A DNA stretch of 64,000 bases from Phocoena phocoena (lineage: Eukaryota; Chordata; Mammalia; Artiodactyla; Phocoenidae): contig NC_089240.1 in the NCBI RefSeq assembly GCF_963924675.1, forward strand, positions 67,001-131,000, in the 5' to 3' direction. Made by a program: the position numbers and the translations under genes. Shown in pieces: positions 48,791 through 59,799 of this stretch. Every line of letters starts with the position of its first letter. Position 1 is the first letter of the stretch. A model generated the notes under the pieces. The model had not been told where the DNA came from. It saw nothing but the letters and a program-made list of their open reading frames with translations, and ran no database searches.

Positions 48791-50529
48791 GCAGACTTGA
48801 TGTTCTTGGATTGAAAGAATCGATACTGCCAAAATGAATATACTACCCAAGGCAATCTACAGATTCAATGCAAACCCTATCAATTTACCAATGGCATTTT
48901 TCATAGAACTAGAAGAAAAAAAAATTTAATTTATATGGAAACACAAAGACCCCCAAATAACCAAATCAATCTTGAGAAGAAAAACAGAGCTGGAGTAATC
49001 AGGCTCCCTGGCTTTGGACTACACTACAAAGCTACAGTAATCATAACAGTATGGTTCCAGCATAAAAACATTCAACGGAACAGGATAGAAAGCCCAGAGA
49101 TAAACACATGCACCTATGGTCAATTAACCTATGACAAAGGAGGCAAGAATATACAATGGAGAAAAGACAGTCTCTTCAATAAGTGGTGCTGGGAAAGTTG
49201 GACAGCTACATGTAAAAGAAAGAAATAAGAACACTGCGTAATACCATACACACAAAAAACCTCAAAATGGATTAAAGACCTAAATGTAAGACCGGATATT
49301 AGAAAACTCTTACAGGAAAACAAAGACAGACACTCTGACATAAATCACAGCAGTATCTTTTTGAACCTAGCTCCCAGAGTAATGAAAATAAAAACAAAAA
49401 TAAACAAATGGGACCTAATTAAACTTACAAGTTTTGCATAGCAAAGGAAATCATCAAAACAAAACAAAAAGACAACACACAGAGTGGGAGAAAACATTTG
49501 CAAACGAAGCAACTGACAAAGGATTTATCTCCAAAATATACAAGCAGCTCATGCAGCTCAGTATGAAAGAAAACAAGTCAATTGAAAACTGGGCAGAAGA
49601 TCTAAATAGACACTTCTCCATAGAAGGCATACAAATGGCCAAAAAGCACATGAAAAGATGCTCAACACTGCTAACTATCAGAGAAATGTAAATCAAAACT
49701 ACAATGAGGTATCACCTCACACTGGGCAGAATGGCAACTGTTAAAAAATGTACAAGCAATAAATGCTGGGGAGGGTGTGGAGAAAAGGGAACCCTCCTTC
49801 ACTGCCGGTGGGAATGTAAGTTGGTGCAGCCACTGTGGAGAAGAGTGTGGAGGTTCCTCAGAAACCTAAAAACAGAGTTGCCAAGTGATCCAGCTAACCC
49901 ACTCCAGGGCATATATCCAAAGAAAACCATGATTTGAAAAGATAAACACACCCCAATGTTCATTACAGCACTATTTACAATAGCCAAGACATGGAAGCAA
50001 CCTAAATGTCCATCGACAGGTGAATGGATACAGATGTGGTACATACGTACAATGGAATATGACTCAGCCATCAAAGAGAATGAAATCATGCCATTTGCAG
50101 CAACATGGATGGACCTAGAGATGATCATACTGAGTGAAGTAAGTGAGACAGAGAAAAACAAATATCATATGATATCACTTATACGTGGAATCTAAAAAAA
50201 TGATACAAATGAACTTATTAACAAAACAGAAACAGACTCACAAACTTAGAAAGCAAACTTATGGCTACCAAAGGGGAAAGGCAACGGGGAGGGATAAATT
50301 AGGGGTCTGGAGTTAACATATACACCCTACTACATACAAGACAGATAATCAACAAGGACCTACTGTATAGCACAGGGAACTCTACTCAATGTCGTGTAAT
50401 AACCTAAGTGGGAAAAAAATTCTGAAATAGAAATAGATATATGTATAAGTGTATCACTTTGCTGTACACCTGAAACTAACACAACACTGTATATCAATTA
50501 TACTCCAAAAGAAAACAAAAATTTTAAAA
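48791..50529 (+). mobile_element. Younger artiodactyl-type L1, 5'-truncated (ORF2 3' part and 3' UTR)
   Basis: The best preserved L1 in the window, starting in the middle of ORF2. Open stretches with clear ORF2 text lie at 48,935-49,228, 49,434-49,691 and 49,704-49,937. The last has the cysteine-rich C-terminal region ([14 protein letters not shown], then [10 protein letters not shown]), a hallmark of L1 ORF2p. Frameshifts and stops separate them, so the element is dead. The 3' UTR (ACCTACTGTATAGCACAGGG near 50,359, then TTTGCTGTACACCTGAAAC near 50,458) is the tail typical of cetartiodactyl L1s and ends in an A-rich tail at about 50,500-50,527. Confidence 0.92.
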
Positions 50530-50690
50530 GAATCATATGAGAAGATAAGGAAAAGCTTTAGAATAATACATTTATAATCATGCCAACGATTGTTTTAGAA
50601 AAAAGTATAAATGACCAAAAGTGACCCCAGAAATTAAAACCCTTAATAAAGCAGTAACATTAAAGGAAATTAAAACTCAAAGAGGAAAAT
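50530..50690 (+). mobile_element. L1 ORF2 fragment right of the nested L1
   Basis: Short A-rich segment resuming old L1 text (AGTATAAATGACCAAAAGTG near 50,603). Interpreted as the right half of the element at 48,566-48,790, split by the younger L1. No confident target-site duplication was found. Confidence 0.5.
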
Positions 50691-51945
50691 GTGGAGGAAA
50701 GCGATCACTGCGGAGGAGGAGAAGGACATGGAACTCACATCCTCCCACAAATACAAGAACAATCCACCTGCGTGTGGAACAGCTCTCACCGGACACCTAC
50801 TGCACACTGGCAGAAGACCTCAGACTACAGAAAGGGCAAGAAAATCTCCATGGAACCAGGCAGGGCAAAACAAAGAAGAGAAAAAGAGAGAGAGAGAAAG
50901 GAATGGGGACAGGACCTGGGCCCCAGGGAGGGAGCTGTGGAAGAGGCAAGGTTCCTGCACCCTGGAGAGTGCCCTCGCTGGCAGGGAGATCAGCGTGGAC
51001 GAAGGGGGAGCTTCAGGGCCTCAGAGAGAGCACAACAGCAGGTCTGAGAAAGGCAACGCAGGCAGTGACCTGCACATACGGTGGTCACTGCTGCCCTGTG
51101 CTCCCCAGACTGAGACACCCGTCCACTGGGGCGGGTGGGGGCTGGGCGCTGAAGCTTGGGCTTCAGAGGTCAGACCCGGGGAGAGGACGGGGGTTGGCTG
51201 TGCGGAGACATCCTGAAGGGGCTGGAGTGTGGCCGTGGAGGGTGTACGTGGAAGAAGCCTGGGTCCCCCCGGAGAGGCAAGGCACGATTGTTGGGGGATG
51301 TGCAAGGGGAACGGCGGGACCACTGAAGAAGCTTCTCTCCCCAAGCGCGCACACTCTCAGGCAACAGCACACCGCCTACACGAACCCCGGGGTGGGCGTG
51401 AGCCACCACTGCTGCGAGAGATGAGGGAGCAGGCAACAATCGCTGCCCCTGCCATCCTGGGAGCAGGCCGGCTGCCACTGTGCCCAAGAGACCAGCGAGC
51501 AGGTGCTAATCACTGTCCCTGCCCGGCGAGGGCTTGGGAGCGCGCGCGGGCCACCGCACCCGCTGAGAGACCCGTCAGCAAGCGCCAATCACTGCCCCTG
51601 CTGGTAGGGGCCCCGGGAGTGCGCACGGGCTGCCGGCCCCTGCACACCCCTATTACGGGGGTAACAGCAAGCACACGCTGAGGAAAGAGGTGGCAAGCGT
51701 GCCAAACTAAAAGCCGCCCTTGTGCCAAAAAGATTAAGGGACAGAGTCCCACATAAAATAGCCTCCCAAGACTACAACACGTAATTGTTTCTCCTAAGCT
51801 CACAGAGTAAGAGAAATGTAAGTACAGGAAGCAGGGAAACCACTCGCAGTTAACAGACCAAGAGAATTCCCCTGAAGGGACAGACAACGGAACAGACGGC
51901 TTCATTCAACAGACACGAGTTAAAAAGGGGGCAGTAAACACCCTG
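50691..51945 (+). mobile_element. Cetartiodactyl L1 5' UTR, truncated near the start of ORF1
   Basis: GC-rich L1 5' UTR. It begins near GGAGGAGAAGGACATGGAAC (50,712), continues through CAGAAGACCTCAGACTACAG (50,811), and carries a degenerate internal repeat of the form AGCAGG..CAATCACTGCCCCTGC near 51,428, 51,500 and 51,580. It ends with the pre-ORF1 text (CAAGACTACAACACGTAATTG near 51,768; AGAGAATTCCCCTGAAGGG near 51,862). ORF1 itself is missing. Overlapping frames of 100-267 codons here are by-products of the GC-rich UTR. Confidence 0.75.
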
Positions 51946-52605
51946 GAGGAGGAGGGGTCCAGATGGCGCACAGGAAGAGGCGGAGTTCGAGTCTCCTCAC
52001 AACAGGGCACCGGCCAGGTGCGGTGGGGCCTCAGACATCTAAAGGGAAGGGAGGGATCCCCAAGCAACTGGGCAGGACGTGGAGGGGAAGGAGGAGGGGA
52101 GGAAAAGTGGAGGTGGGATGGGACCGGCACCCTCGGGACGGGGAGGGGAGGGGTTCCCACATGGGAGGGGGATCAGGGGGTCAGAGGGGAGCGTGGCCAG
52201 CGTCTCCCCCGACCACTCTGGCCCTGGCGAGCCTGCCGGCGTCCTGGGCCTAACCCTCAGCCCTCCAGGGCCCCTCCCGCGGTGCTAGGCCTAAGCCCCA
52301 CCCCTCAGGCCTCTTCCAGGCCCCTTTTTTCTTTTTTCTGCTGTCGTGGTTCTGTTTTGCCTTGTTGTTGTTTTATTTTTAATTTTACAATATTTTTATT
52401 TTTCTAAGTTTATTTTAGTTTTTATTCTTTCTTATTGCCCTGCTTTGCCTTTTTTTTTTTTTGCAGTGCCGTGTGGCTTGTGGGATCCCGGTTCCGAGGC
52501 CGGGGGTCGGGCCTCAGCTCCTGTGGTAGGAGCACCAAGTCCAAACCGCTGGACTAACAGAGAACCTCAGGCCCCAGGGAATATCAGGCAGTGTGAGGCC
52601 ACGAC
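51946..52605 (+). mobile_element. Second L1-type 5' UTR (alternative: tRNA-derived SINE at its 3' end)
   Basis: Opens with GGTCCAGATGGCGCACAGG, as in L1 promoters with a YY1-like GATGGCG core. It then has a G-rich block (52,040-52,190), a T-rich block (52,323-52,463) and GTGCCGTGTGGCTTGTGGG, followed by CGCTGGACTAACAGAGAACC and GGCCCCAGGGAATATCAGG. I know this order from artiodactyl L1 5' UTRs. The last 140 bp also resemble a tRNA-Glu-derived CHR-type SINE, so that part is ambiguous. It ends about 50 bp from the PPP2R3B exon splice donor. Confidence 0.55.
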
Positions 52606-52644
52606 CGCAGGGGGACCGCGGGCCACGTCCTCACGCGCAGACAC

Positions 52645-52650
52645 CCACCT
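52645..52650 (-). promoter_or_regulatory. 5' splice donor of the PPP2R3B internal exon
   Basis: On the minus strand the exon ends AAG and the intron begins GTGGGTGTC. The intron (intron 2 of the short isoform) continues leftward through the L1 cluster and, if the assembly is right, through the whole minisatellite array and off the window. Confidence 0.85.
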
Positions 52651-52834
52651 TGGCCACTCTGCCCATGTCCCCCATGGTGGCCCTCTCGTGCGGGAACTGG
52701 GCGAAAGTCCTCTCGATCTTGGCGATGATGGCGTCTACGTTCACCGCGTCCTGCGGGCGGCCTCGGGGGAAGTAGAATGTGGGGATGCTCAGGCTGGCAG
52801 CGGGCGGCAGGGGCTGCTCCTTCCTCGTCTGGAC
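52649..52834 (-). CDS. PPP2R3B: PPP2R3B internal exon (second coding exon of the short isoform)
   Basis: A 186-bp, 62-codon exon coding for part of the B''-beta (PR70/PR48) regulatory subunit, which directs the PP2A holoenzyme to substrates such as Cdc6 in DNA replication control. The peptide opens VQTRKEQPLPP, contains SIPTFYFPRGRPQDAVNVDA and ends HERATMGDMGRVAK. This matches the B'' family, and the FYFPRGRPQ text is that of PPP2R3B, not PPP2R3A (FYFPEGLPD). On the minus strand the acceptor is a long CT tract ending in CAG (AG at 52,835-52,836). The donor is AAG|GTGGGT (GT at 52,647-52,648). Both boundaries are phase 0. The calcium-binding EF-hand core is coded by later exons, not in the window. 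The upstream exon is at 60,219. Confidence 0.93.
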
Positions 52835-54390
52835 CTGAGAGAGAGAGCAGTGAGGACCCAGCACGGTGAGCACCTGCTTCCCACCGGTGCATCCTGAGCA
52901 GAGGCGGGCTGGGCCAGAGCGGCTGCCCCGAGCCCAGCGAACCCGACTGTGGACAGAACGCCCAGACCATCACCAGGCTGACTGCAGACACGGGAGGTGA
53001 CGCGGCCCATGGCGGAGCGCCACACACATGGCCCTGCTTCCCCCGATCCTGCCTCGGGTGTGACCCCTCAGGACAAGGACGGCTGCTGAGAGAACCTGCC
53101 CTCCTGCCCTCCCGGGAGGCCAAGGTCGGCACAGGGGGGCTGTCCCCTCGTTTGCGTCTCGCGCCTGGAACCGCCTGTCCCCACACCACCCTTCCCTGTG
53201 GACGGGATGTGAGGCCAGCGCCGTGGCCGGGCACGGCCCTCAGAAAGCACCACAGCCCCGAGGGCTTAGCATCCTGGCACAGGGAGCGCCCGGAAGCCAT
53301 CCTGGAGCCACACCGCGCCTTCCAAACGGCAGTATCAGGATGTCTGCCCGGTGGCCGGCGGGGTGACCTGTGAGCTCGGTGCAGTCACAGGTCAGAAGCG
53401 TGCACCACGCATGCAAAGGAGGGTTGCGTTCGCCAATGCCCCTGAGTAGACGGGACCAGTCAGTGGAACCACTCAGGAAGCACCTGCTGGGAGTGGACGC
53501 GCTGGGACTGGGCAGCTCTGGGGAGGCCGGGAGGGTGGCCACACTCGGTGAGGCTTGCTGTCCCTGGACTGTGGGGTACTGTCCCCCTGCAGGATGTGCA
53601 GTGTGCCTCTGCGCTGACCCGGCAAGGCCTCCTGGGTGCCAGAAACAGCTGCCCCGAGTCACGGCCTGTAATGCCCATGGAGACTCACACACCCGGGCAT
53701 CCCTGATGGGCAGGGACAGGGAAGCACAGTCCAGCCCACGGCCCACCTCCTAGACACACCCCAGATTCCCTGTGGCTGGGGACACGAGGACATACTGTGA
53801 CGCAGCAGAAAGAGCCCAGGGTCCTGGTGGGAAGCGCTGGAGCGAGGGATGAGCACCCAAGGCCTCAGGCCATGGGACCGGCGGGGGACGGGGAGGGACC
53901 AGGTGTTCCAGAGAGGGGACGGCGAGGGGTACGCCCACCAACGAGGTCTGGGAAACTCAGCGCACCCAGGGCACTAGGACACACGGAGCCCACGGCCCCT
54001 GGGCATCCAGAGACACACATGGAAAAGCAGACGGAAGGCAAACGCAGGAGAGAGGGCTCACAGGTAGCACTGCCCCACCAGGGGTGGTTACATCCAGGGG
54101 GTTGGGGCGGGCGGGCAGCCAGGCCCGCACAGCCAAGGACGGGGCGCGGTGGCGGTGTGCTCACGGCGGGGTGCCCCCGTCCCAGCCGCCCCGACCAGGC
54201 ACACACAGCACAGCTCCACGCCCACAAGCACCAGGGGCCCCGCCACCAACCTGCAGCCGAGACACAGCACACGGCCCTTCGGAGTCACGCTGCGCACTGA
54301 TTCTAACGCTGTGAGTGGACGTCACTCTTACAGCCTGCAACTCAGACCGCTTCTCCACCCGCAACACAGCAGGAGACAGCAGGCATCCCC

Positions 54391-54670
54391 CTCAGTCACA
54401 CCTTGGGACCTCCCGCGACCCCTCGGTCACATCAGGGACCTCCCGCGTCCCCTCGGTCACACCTCGGGATGTCCCACGACCCCTCGGTCACATCAGGGAC
54501 CTCCTGCGTCCCCTCAGTCACACCTCGGGACCTCCCGCGACCCCTCTGTCACATCAGGGACATCCCGCGTCCCCTCGGTCACACCTCGGGACGTCCCATG
54601 TCCCGTCAGCCACATAGGGGATGTCCCGCGTCCCCTCCTGTCACGTCGCGGATGCCCCACGTCTCCTGTG
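54391..54670. repeat. Small minisatellite, about 61-bp dimer of 30/31-bp units
   Basis: About nine alternating units of the forms CACACCTCGGGACCTCCCG plus CGACCCCTCGGT (31 bp) and CACATCAGGGACCTCCCG plus CGTCCCCTCGGT (30 bp). Unlike the giant array it is CpG-rich. The last two units (54,610-54,670) are degenerate. Confidence 0.9.
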
Positions 54671-56099
54671 TTTCCTGAGGCCCCAGCTGAGGAGGCAGCT
54701 GTTCAGTGCTTGGTGACCTTGCGCGGGGCAGTGACCGTACCGAGAGGAGGTGGAGCCGTCATGAGTCGGCTGTACCAGTTCCGTGTGGCAGCCTGGGGAC
54801 ACTGGGCGACGAGCTCTGCGATCACCACGGGGCCAACACGATCCTGAGGGGCTGCGTTCAGACTTGGCTCAGTCCTGAGAGGCGAGCGGGAGATGGGAGG
54901 CGCCCGGAGGGGAGGGAGAGGCGCAGCAGGCCGCCCTAAGGGCCGGCATGGCCACGGGCTGGGGCAGTAACAGCACGGGGATGGGGTGGGGGGACGGCTG
55001 GAAGCGGGAGGACAGGCCCCGGAGGAGCCCCTTCCCCGGGAGGGGCCGCGGGACGCCTAACGTTCCATTCAGACTCGGTCCTGTCGGCTCCCAGGGACAG
55101 AGGCTGACCCCCTCCTCCCAGCCCTAGGACGTCCTGGCTCTGGGATTTGGTTTCGGGGCAGAGCTGCTAGGCTGTGATGCCCACCTACCGCGGCAAAGAA
55201 CAGCCGCAGGGGAAGCAAGACCCAGCGCCAGTCCTGAGGACGGAGAGATTGGAGGGTTCACGCATCACCTGGGGACGCCCAGGCTTCACCTGGGGAATGT
55301 TTCCTCCGGTTTCACTCCTCTGGGCGGGTTCAGTTTTCCTCGCCTGTGTTTGGAGGGCAGGATGGAGCGCAGGCCCCATGTCCTGGGCTGTCACCTGTAG
55401 CAGCTCATGGCTCACGCCTGTGGAAAGGGCTGCTGGCTTGCACTGACACCTCTGGCATCCTCCCCGGCACGGCGGCACTCAGCGCCGGGTGCCACCATTG
55501 CCCATCCCCGAAGCAGCTGGGCCGGCTGGTCCCAGGGCAGGTATCCCCACCTGCCAAGCCACGGCCGCAGACACATACAGACAAGGTGTCACTCAACAAC
55601 ATGCGCTATTTTCTCCGCTGTCAGGACGGGGACGCCGCCCTCACCAGCCACTGGAAGCGAAGGGAAATGAAGCCGCCAAGGACACGGCGGAGTGGAGCCT
55701 CGCCTCCTGAGAGCAGTGAGCTCTCCCCATGTCACCAGCTCCGTGGCACCTGCCCCACGTCAGCTCGTAGGCCCCTCCCAGGAGAACTGGGCTCAGGCAG
55801 GAAGCAACGCGCTCCCAAATGGAAGGTCTGAATTGCAGGATGGAACGAAGGGCAAGGAACATGGTGCCTACATGGGTAAATCCACGCACACACCCTCCAC
55901 GTACATCGGTAATAAGAATATTGTTTTACCTCTCTTTAAAGACTCTCTCAGGACAACAACATGAAACGAGAGGGTGCCGGCAGTGAAGGGTTTGAAGGTT
56001 TTGAGTTGGAGGGTAAAGATACTCATTCTGTACCTAGAGAAACGAAGTCACTGACCTTGTAAGATGAGCAGTAAGCTAGTATTAAGTGCTCCGGTGAGG

Positions 56100-56395
56100 A
56101 AAAGATAAAAAAGAGGGAAAGGAGAGCGTAAAAAGAAACATAAATGAGATCGTGAAAATAAATCAGAATGGATTAATAGTCCTTATAAATGTAAATGGAT
56201 GAAATGTTCCAATTAAAAAACAAAGATCAGATGGAAAAAAGAAAGTAAGACTGACTTACAGGAAACACATGTAAGATATAAGGACACAGAGGTGGAAAAC
56301 TTTTAACAAGTGGAAAAAGATACAGCAGCCAACAGTGACAAAAAGAAGGCTGGCATCACCATATTCACGCCCAGATAGGGTTGAAAGTCTGGATG
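56100..56395 (+). mobile_element. L1 (or HAL1) ORF2 endonuclease-region fragment
   Basis: A-rich island in GC-rich intron. The text AATGTAAATGGATGAAATG (56,188) followed by CTGACTTACAGGAAACACATG (56,251) and GGCTGGCATCACCATATTCA (56,349) corresponds to the N-terminal endonuclease part of L1 ORF2, plus orientation and strongly decayed. The left limit is uncertain and A-rich text from 55,960 may belong to it. Confidence 0.65.
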
Positions 56396-56825
56396 TGACA
56401 GACAGATGGTCAGGACACCACACTGGGCGTCCATCACAGGAAGCTCTGCCGACCCGGAGCTGACCGGTGCCCCAGCACAGCCTCGGCGCCGACCAAGCCA
56501 AGGTGCTGGGGCAATGCAGGGACGCGGCACAGAGGCAGGCCAGGCCCGCTCCCCCGCCACCCCTGACGGACCACCGGATGACGGAAAAACAAACAGCTGG
56601 GCACGGACACGAGAGATTTACAGTGTAATCTCTGGGACATAAATAGAGCGCGGCCGGCACAGCTGCAGGACACGCGTTCTTTTCCAGCACACAGGGCGCT
56701 GTTGGGAGCCGGCCACCTCCAGGCCCCAAACAGGCCTTAGGAGAGCCGGAGGGGACCACGGGGGCTGTTTCCTGAGCTACTTGCGTCCAGGTTGGACGTC
56801 CACAATGAAAGCGGACGTGGCACAA

Positions 56826-56862
56826 ATATGTGTGTGTGTTTATGTGTGTGTGTGTGTGTGTA

Positions 56863-56895
<33 letters not shown>

Positions 56896-56912
56896 CAGAC
56901 AGACAGGGAGGA
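56826..56912. repeat. (GT)n microsatellite with GA and CAGA tail
   Basis: Imperfect TG/GT dinucleotide run interrupted by TTTA and TA, followed by (GA)n and three GACA repeats. This is alternating purine-pyrimidine sequence, with Z-DNA potential. Confidence 0.95.
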
Positions 56913-58579
56913 TTCTCAAGCAGGGCTGAAGCCTCTCAGAAGCCAACACAGCAGGTGGGGCACTCAGCTCCCAGAGCAGGGCAGCTTCCCTCCCAGCGAC
57001 ACTCCTGACGCCCGCCTCCCGGCTGTCACCCGGGCACCGGTCAAGATGACACCTGCTCGCACAGAGCTATTTCTGTCGCCCGCACGGACACCAGCGCTGC
57101 CTGACTCATCACGAGCCCAGACATCACGGAGACGCCCGGGGCCCCGGAACACAGGCCGGCTGAGAACTCGGCCTCATGGGAAAGCACGGCCATCCCTGCA
57201 CAGCGGCAGGGGCCCCGGGAGGTGGGCCCGCACAAGCAAGCGCCCAGTCCAGCCTTCTCTAAACGCAGTCTTGCACGGCCAGCGCCCCGTCGGGCAGACG
57301 CACTAGCTGGGGCGGCGGAAACGACCATGGCTCCGACTCTGCCAGGGCAGGATGCAGGGCAAGTGCGGCACAGCCCGGGAGCAGCAACCAGCGGGCCGGC
57401 CCCATCCGAGCCGAGACCCAGGGGCAGCGGCCAAGCCCGGCAGGCGGCGCAGGGACACGGGCGGGCATGGCGGCCACCAGAGTCCACCGCCGGGCTGGGA
57501 GGCCCTGCAGGCCGGAGCTGCTTCTCCTCCGACCCCAGGGCCCCTCCCCACCGGCTGGCGGCAGGCTCCCCAGCTAGATCTGCCAAGGGCCCGCTGGACG
57601 GACAGCAAGAGTCCAAATGCGAAAGTTTAAAGCAGAGGCGCCAAAACAAAGATGAGAACGGCTGGCCCTGCGCGTGGGTCTGTTCAAAAGTCCTCTAGCC
57701 ACCACAGGAGAGGGACTGGCGTCGAGAGGCCACATGAGCCACAGAGGTTTCCAGGGGAGAAAAGGTGGCTGGAGAGCAAAGTCTCAGACCCACGAGGAGC
57801 TGGGCCGAGCGGGGCGGCTGCCGTGAGGGGACAGGCCGGGGCTCCACGCCCACGAGGCAGGGTCCTGAGACGTCGGCTGGGTCTGCACCCCTGGCCAGAG
57901 GACGCTGGGGCCCCACAGGGCCGGAAGGCAGGGCTGGGGGCGTGGACGGGACGGGGGGCGGCGTGAGGGGTCACATCCGTGGGCTCAGGGACCCGGGGGC
58001 CCACGTCCGACCCCTGGGTCCTGGGAGCATGGATCAAGGGGGTACTCAGGGCCCACCCTGCGCGGGGCCGTGACCCCTGCGCGGTGTCCGAGACGGTCAG
58101 AGTCCCCAGGCCAGGCTGTCACCGTGTGGAGGAGAGGTCAGGTCAACATCCAGCACTGTCCCCCGGGGGCGGCTGCGCTGGGTTCTTGGTGCCCCGTGCA
58201 TCCACCTGAAGGACCCCACAGGGCAGCTGGACGGGCGTGAGCGGGACCAGAGCACGGTGACAGTGGAGGAGAGCGTGTGCAGAGCCCGAGAGTCAAGCGC
58301 CGGGGGACGGAGCGTCAGGACCCGGCTTGGACAGGGCAGGCAGCACGGCCATAGCGGCCCCTCGAGGGCTTGTGACGAGGTCTGAGGGACGTCGCGGTGG
58401 ACGTCCTGGGGGCCTCGGGGCTGTTCAGAGCGCGCAAGGCGCGGGTGCCACAGGCAGGGCAGGCGGGCGGACACAGGCCGCAGGGGCAGGACAGCCTCCC
58501 ACGCATGACACAGCCTCGCTGCACACCTTCCCTTGGCCCCAAAACCAGCACGGACTCCCCAAGCTGGCAGCAGGGCCGG

Positions 58580-58790
58580 CATGTACGAAGCAACCCCCAT
58601 CCCTCCACAGTCCCCGTCTGCCCACAAGGCCAACCCCACCTCCCTCAGGCCATCCTCTCCGGCCACACCCCCATCTCCACATGCCCTCCTCCCCATACCT
58701 TCCCCAGCTGCCCTCCGCCCCCATCATCTCCCCACGCCCCCCACCATCTCCTTCCACGCTCCCCCCATCTCCCCATGCCCTGAAGTCTGC
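58580..58790. repeat. C-rich low-complexity tract
   Basis: About 200 bp made almost only of C, T and A on the plus strand, with repeated CCCCATCTCC-like words (CCCCCATCTCC near 58,670, 58,717 and 58,765). The gene-sense strand is G-rich. Confidence 0.7.
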
Positions 58791-59081
58791 CGACCACCCA
58801 TGGCTCTGCACCGAGTCCACACTCAAACACCAAGGGGCAAAGGAAGCCAGGAAAACTCTCCTCCCGGACACTCCCCCAATGCCCACCCCAAGAAGCACTC
58901 ACTCCACGCAGTGCATGCGGACGTTTGTGGGAAACGTCACGGGAACACATCTGCCGTAAGGTGAAACTTCTACCTCTTAAAGGCAACCGTAAATCGCGTA
59001 TACCAAAAAGTGATTCTGTAAGACCAACAGCCATCCTGGAACAACCAGGCTTTCATGAACAGTTCTGCGTGGAGCCAGGAC

Positions 59082-59095
59082 ACCCCCCCCCCCCA
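59082..59095. repeat. Poly-C run
   Basis: Homopolymer of about 13-14 C after GGACA. Its length is likely to be variable or error-prone in sequencing. Confidence 0.85.
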
Positions 59096-59799
59096 ACCAA
59101 GATCAAGTCACAGCCGCCGTGGGGGGAGAGGGAAGGGCTCCCCAATCCAGGGAACACCCCGGTGCAACCTGTGTGCACCATGAGTGCACCACGCACACAA
59201 ACGGTAACCAGCAAACCTCAGACCTCCTCTCTGAAGAAGATCACCCTTAGCTGAGTCCACTTTAAGGTCTCCACGTTCAGATTCTAAATAGACTTTCCTT
59301 CTCCACAAGCAACAAACACACATGCATCAGCCACTTGCAGACAGAATTTCACAAGTTGAAGGATAGAGGTCAGACAGAAAAGTACCAGAAGCCCTGTAAA
59401 AGTTGAGACACGATCCCAGGAAAAAAATCCAGTTACACTACCAGCAGAAAGCAGGTCTTTTTTCCCACCCCAAACAGCCTGGCTTGATTCGATGTGATTT
59501 TTTTTTGGCCACGAGATGACCTTTCACTCCTCGCCTGGGCGAAAATACAAGTGATTAATGTGCCGAATATCCGTGAGGCAGCAGAACCTCCACTTGCTGA
59601 AAGGTCCCAGGTGGCCATGGCTTTTCAACTCCATGGTCCCCTTACACGAATTTACACACGAGGCACAGACACGGGGTTTGCTTCTGTGCGCGCTGAGGAG
59701 AAGCACCGTGATGTTTACAAGCCGAGTCGTCACTGAAGCCGCGGAGAAGGGCGCTCCGGCTGGTAGGTGCCTGCGATAAAGCCCTTAAAACAACACAGG

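Noticed and set aside
50621..51681. Overlapping 118-267-codon plus-strand frames
   Set aside because: They lie in an L1 5' UTR, where chance open frames are common. They do not match L1 ORF1.
52584..53300. 238-codon minus-strand frame over the PPP2R3B exon
   Set aside because: It reads the exon in the wrong frame. The real frame is shown by the B'' peptide and the splice sites.
54149..54847. 232-codon plus-strand frame with repeated RPLGHIRD-like peptides
   Set aside because: Translation of the 30/31-bp minisatellite. No independent evidence of a gene.
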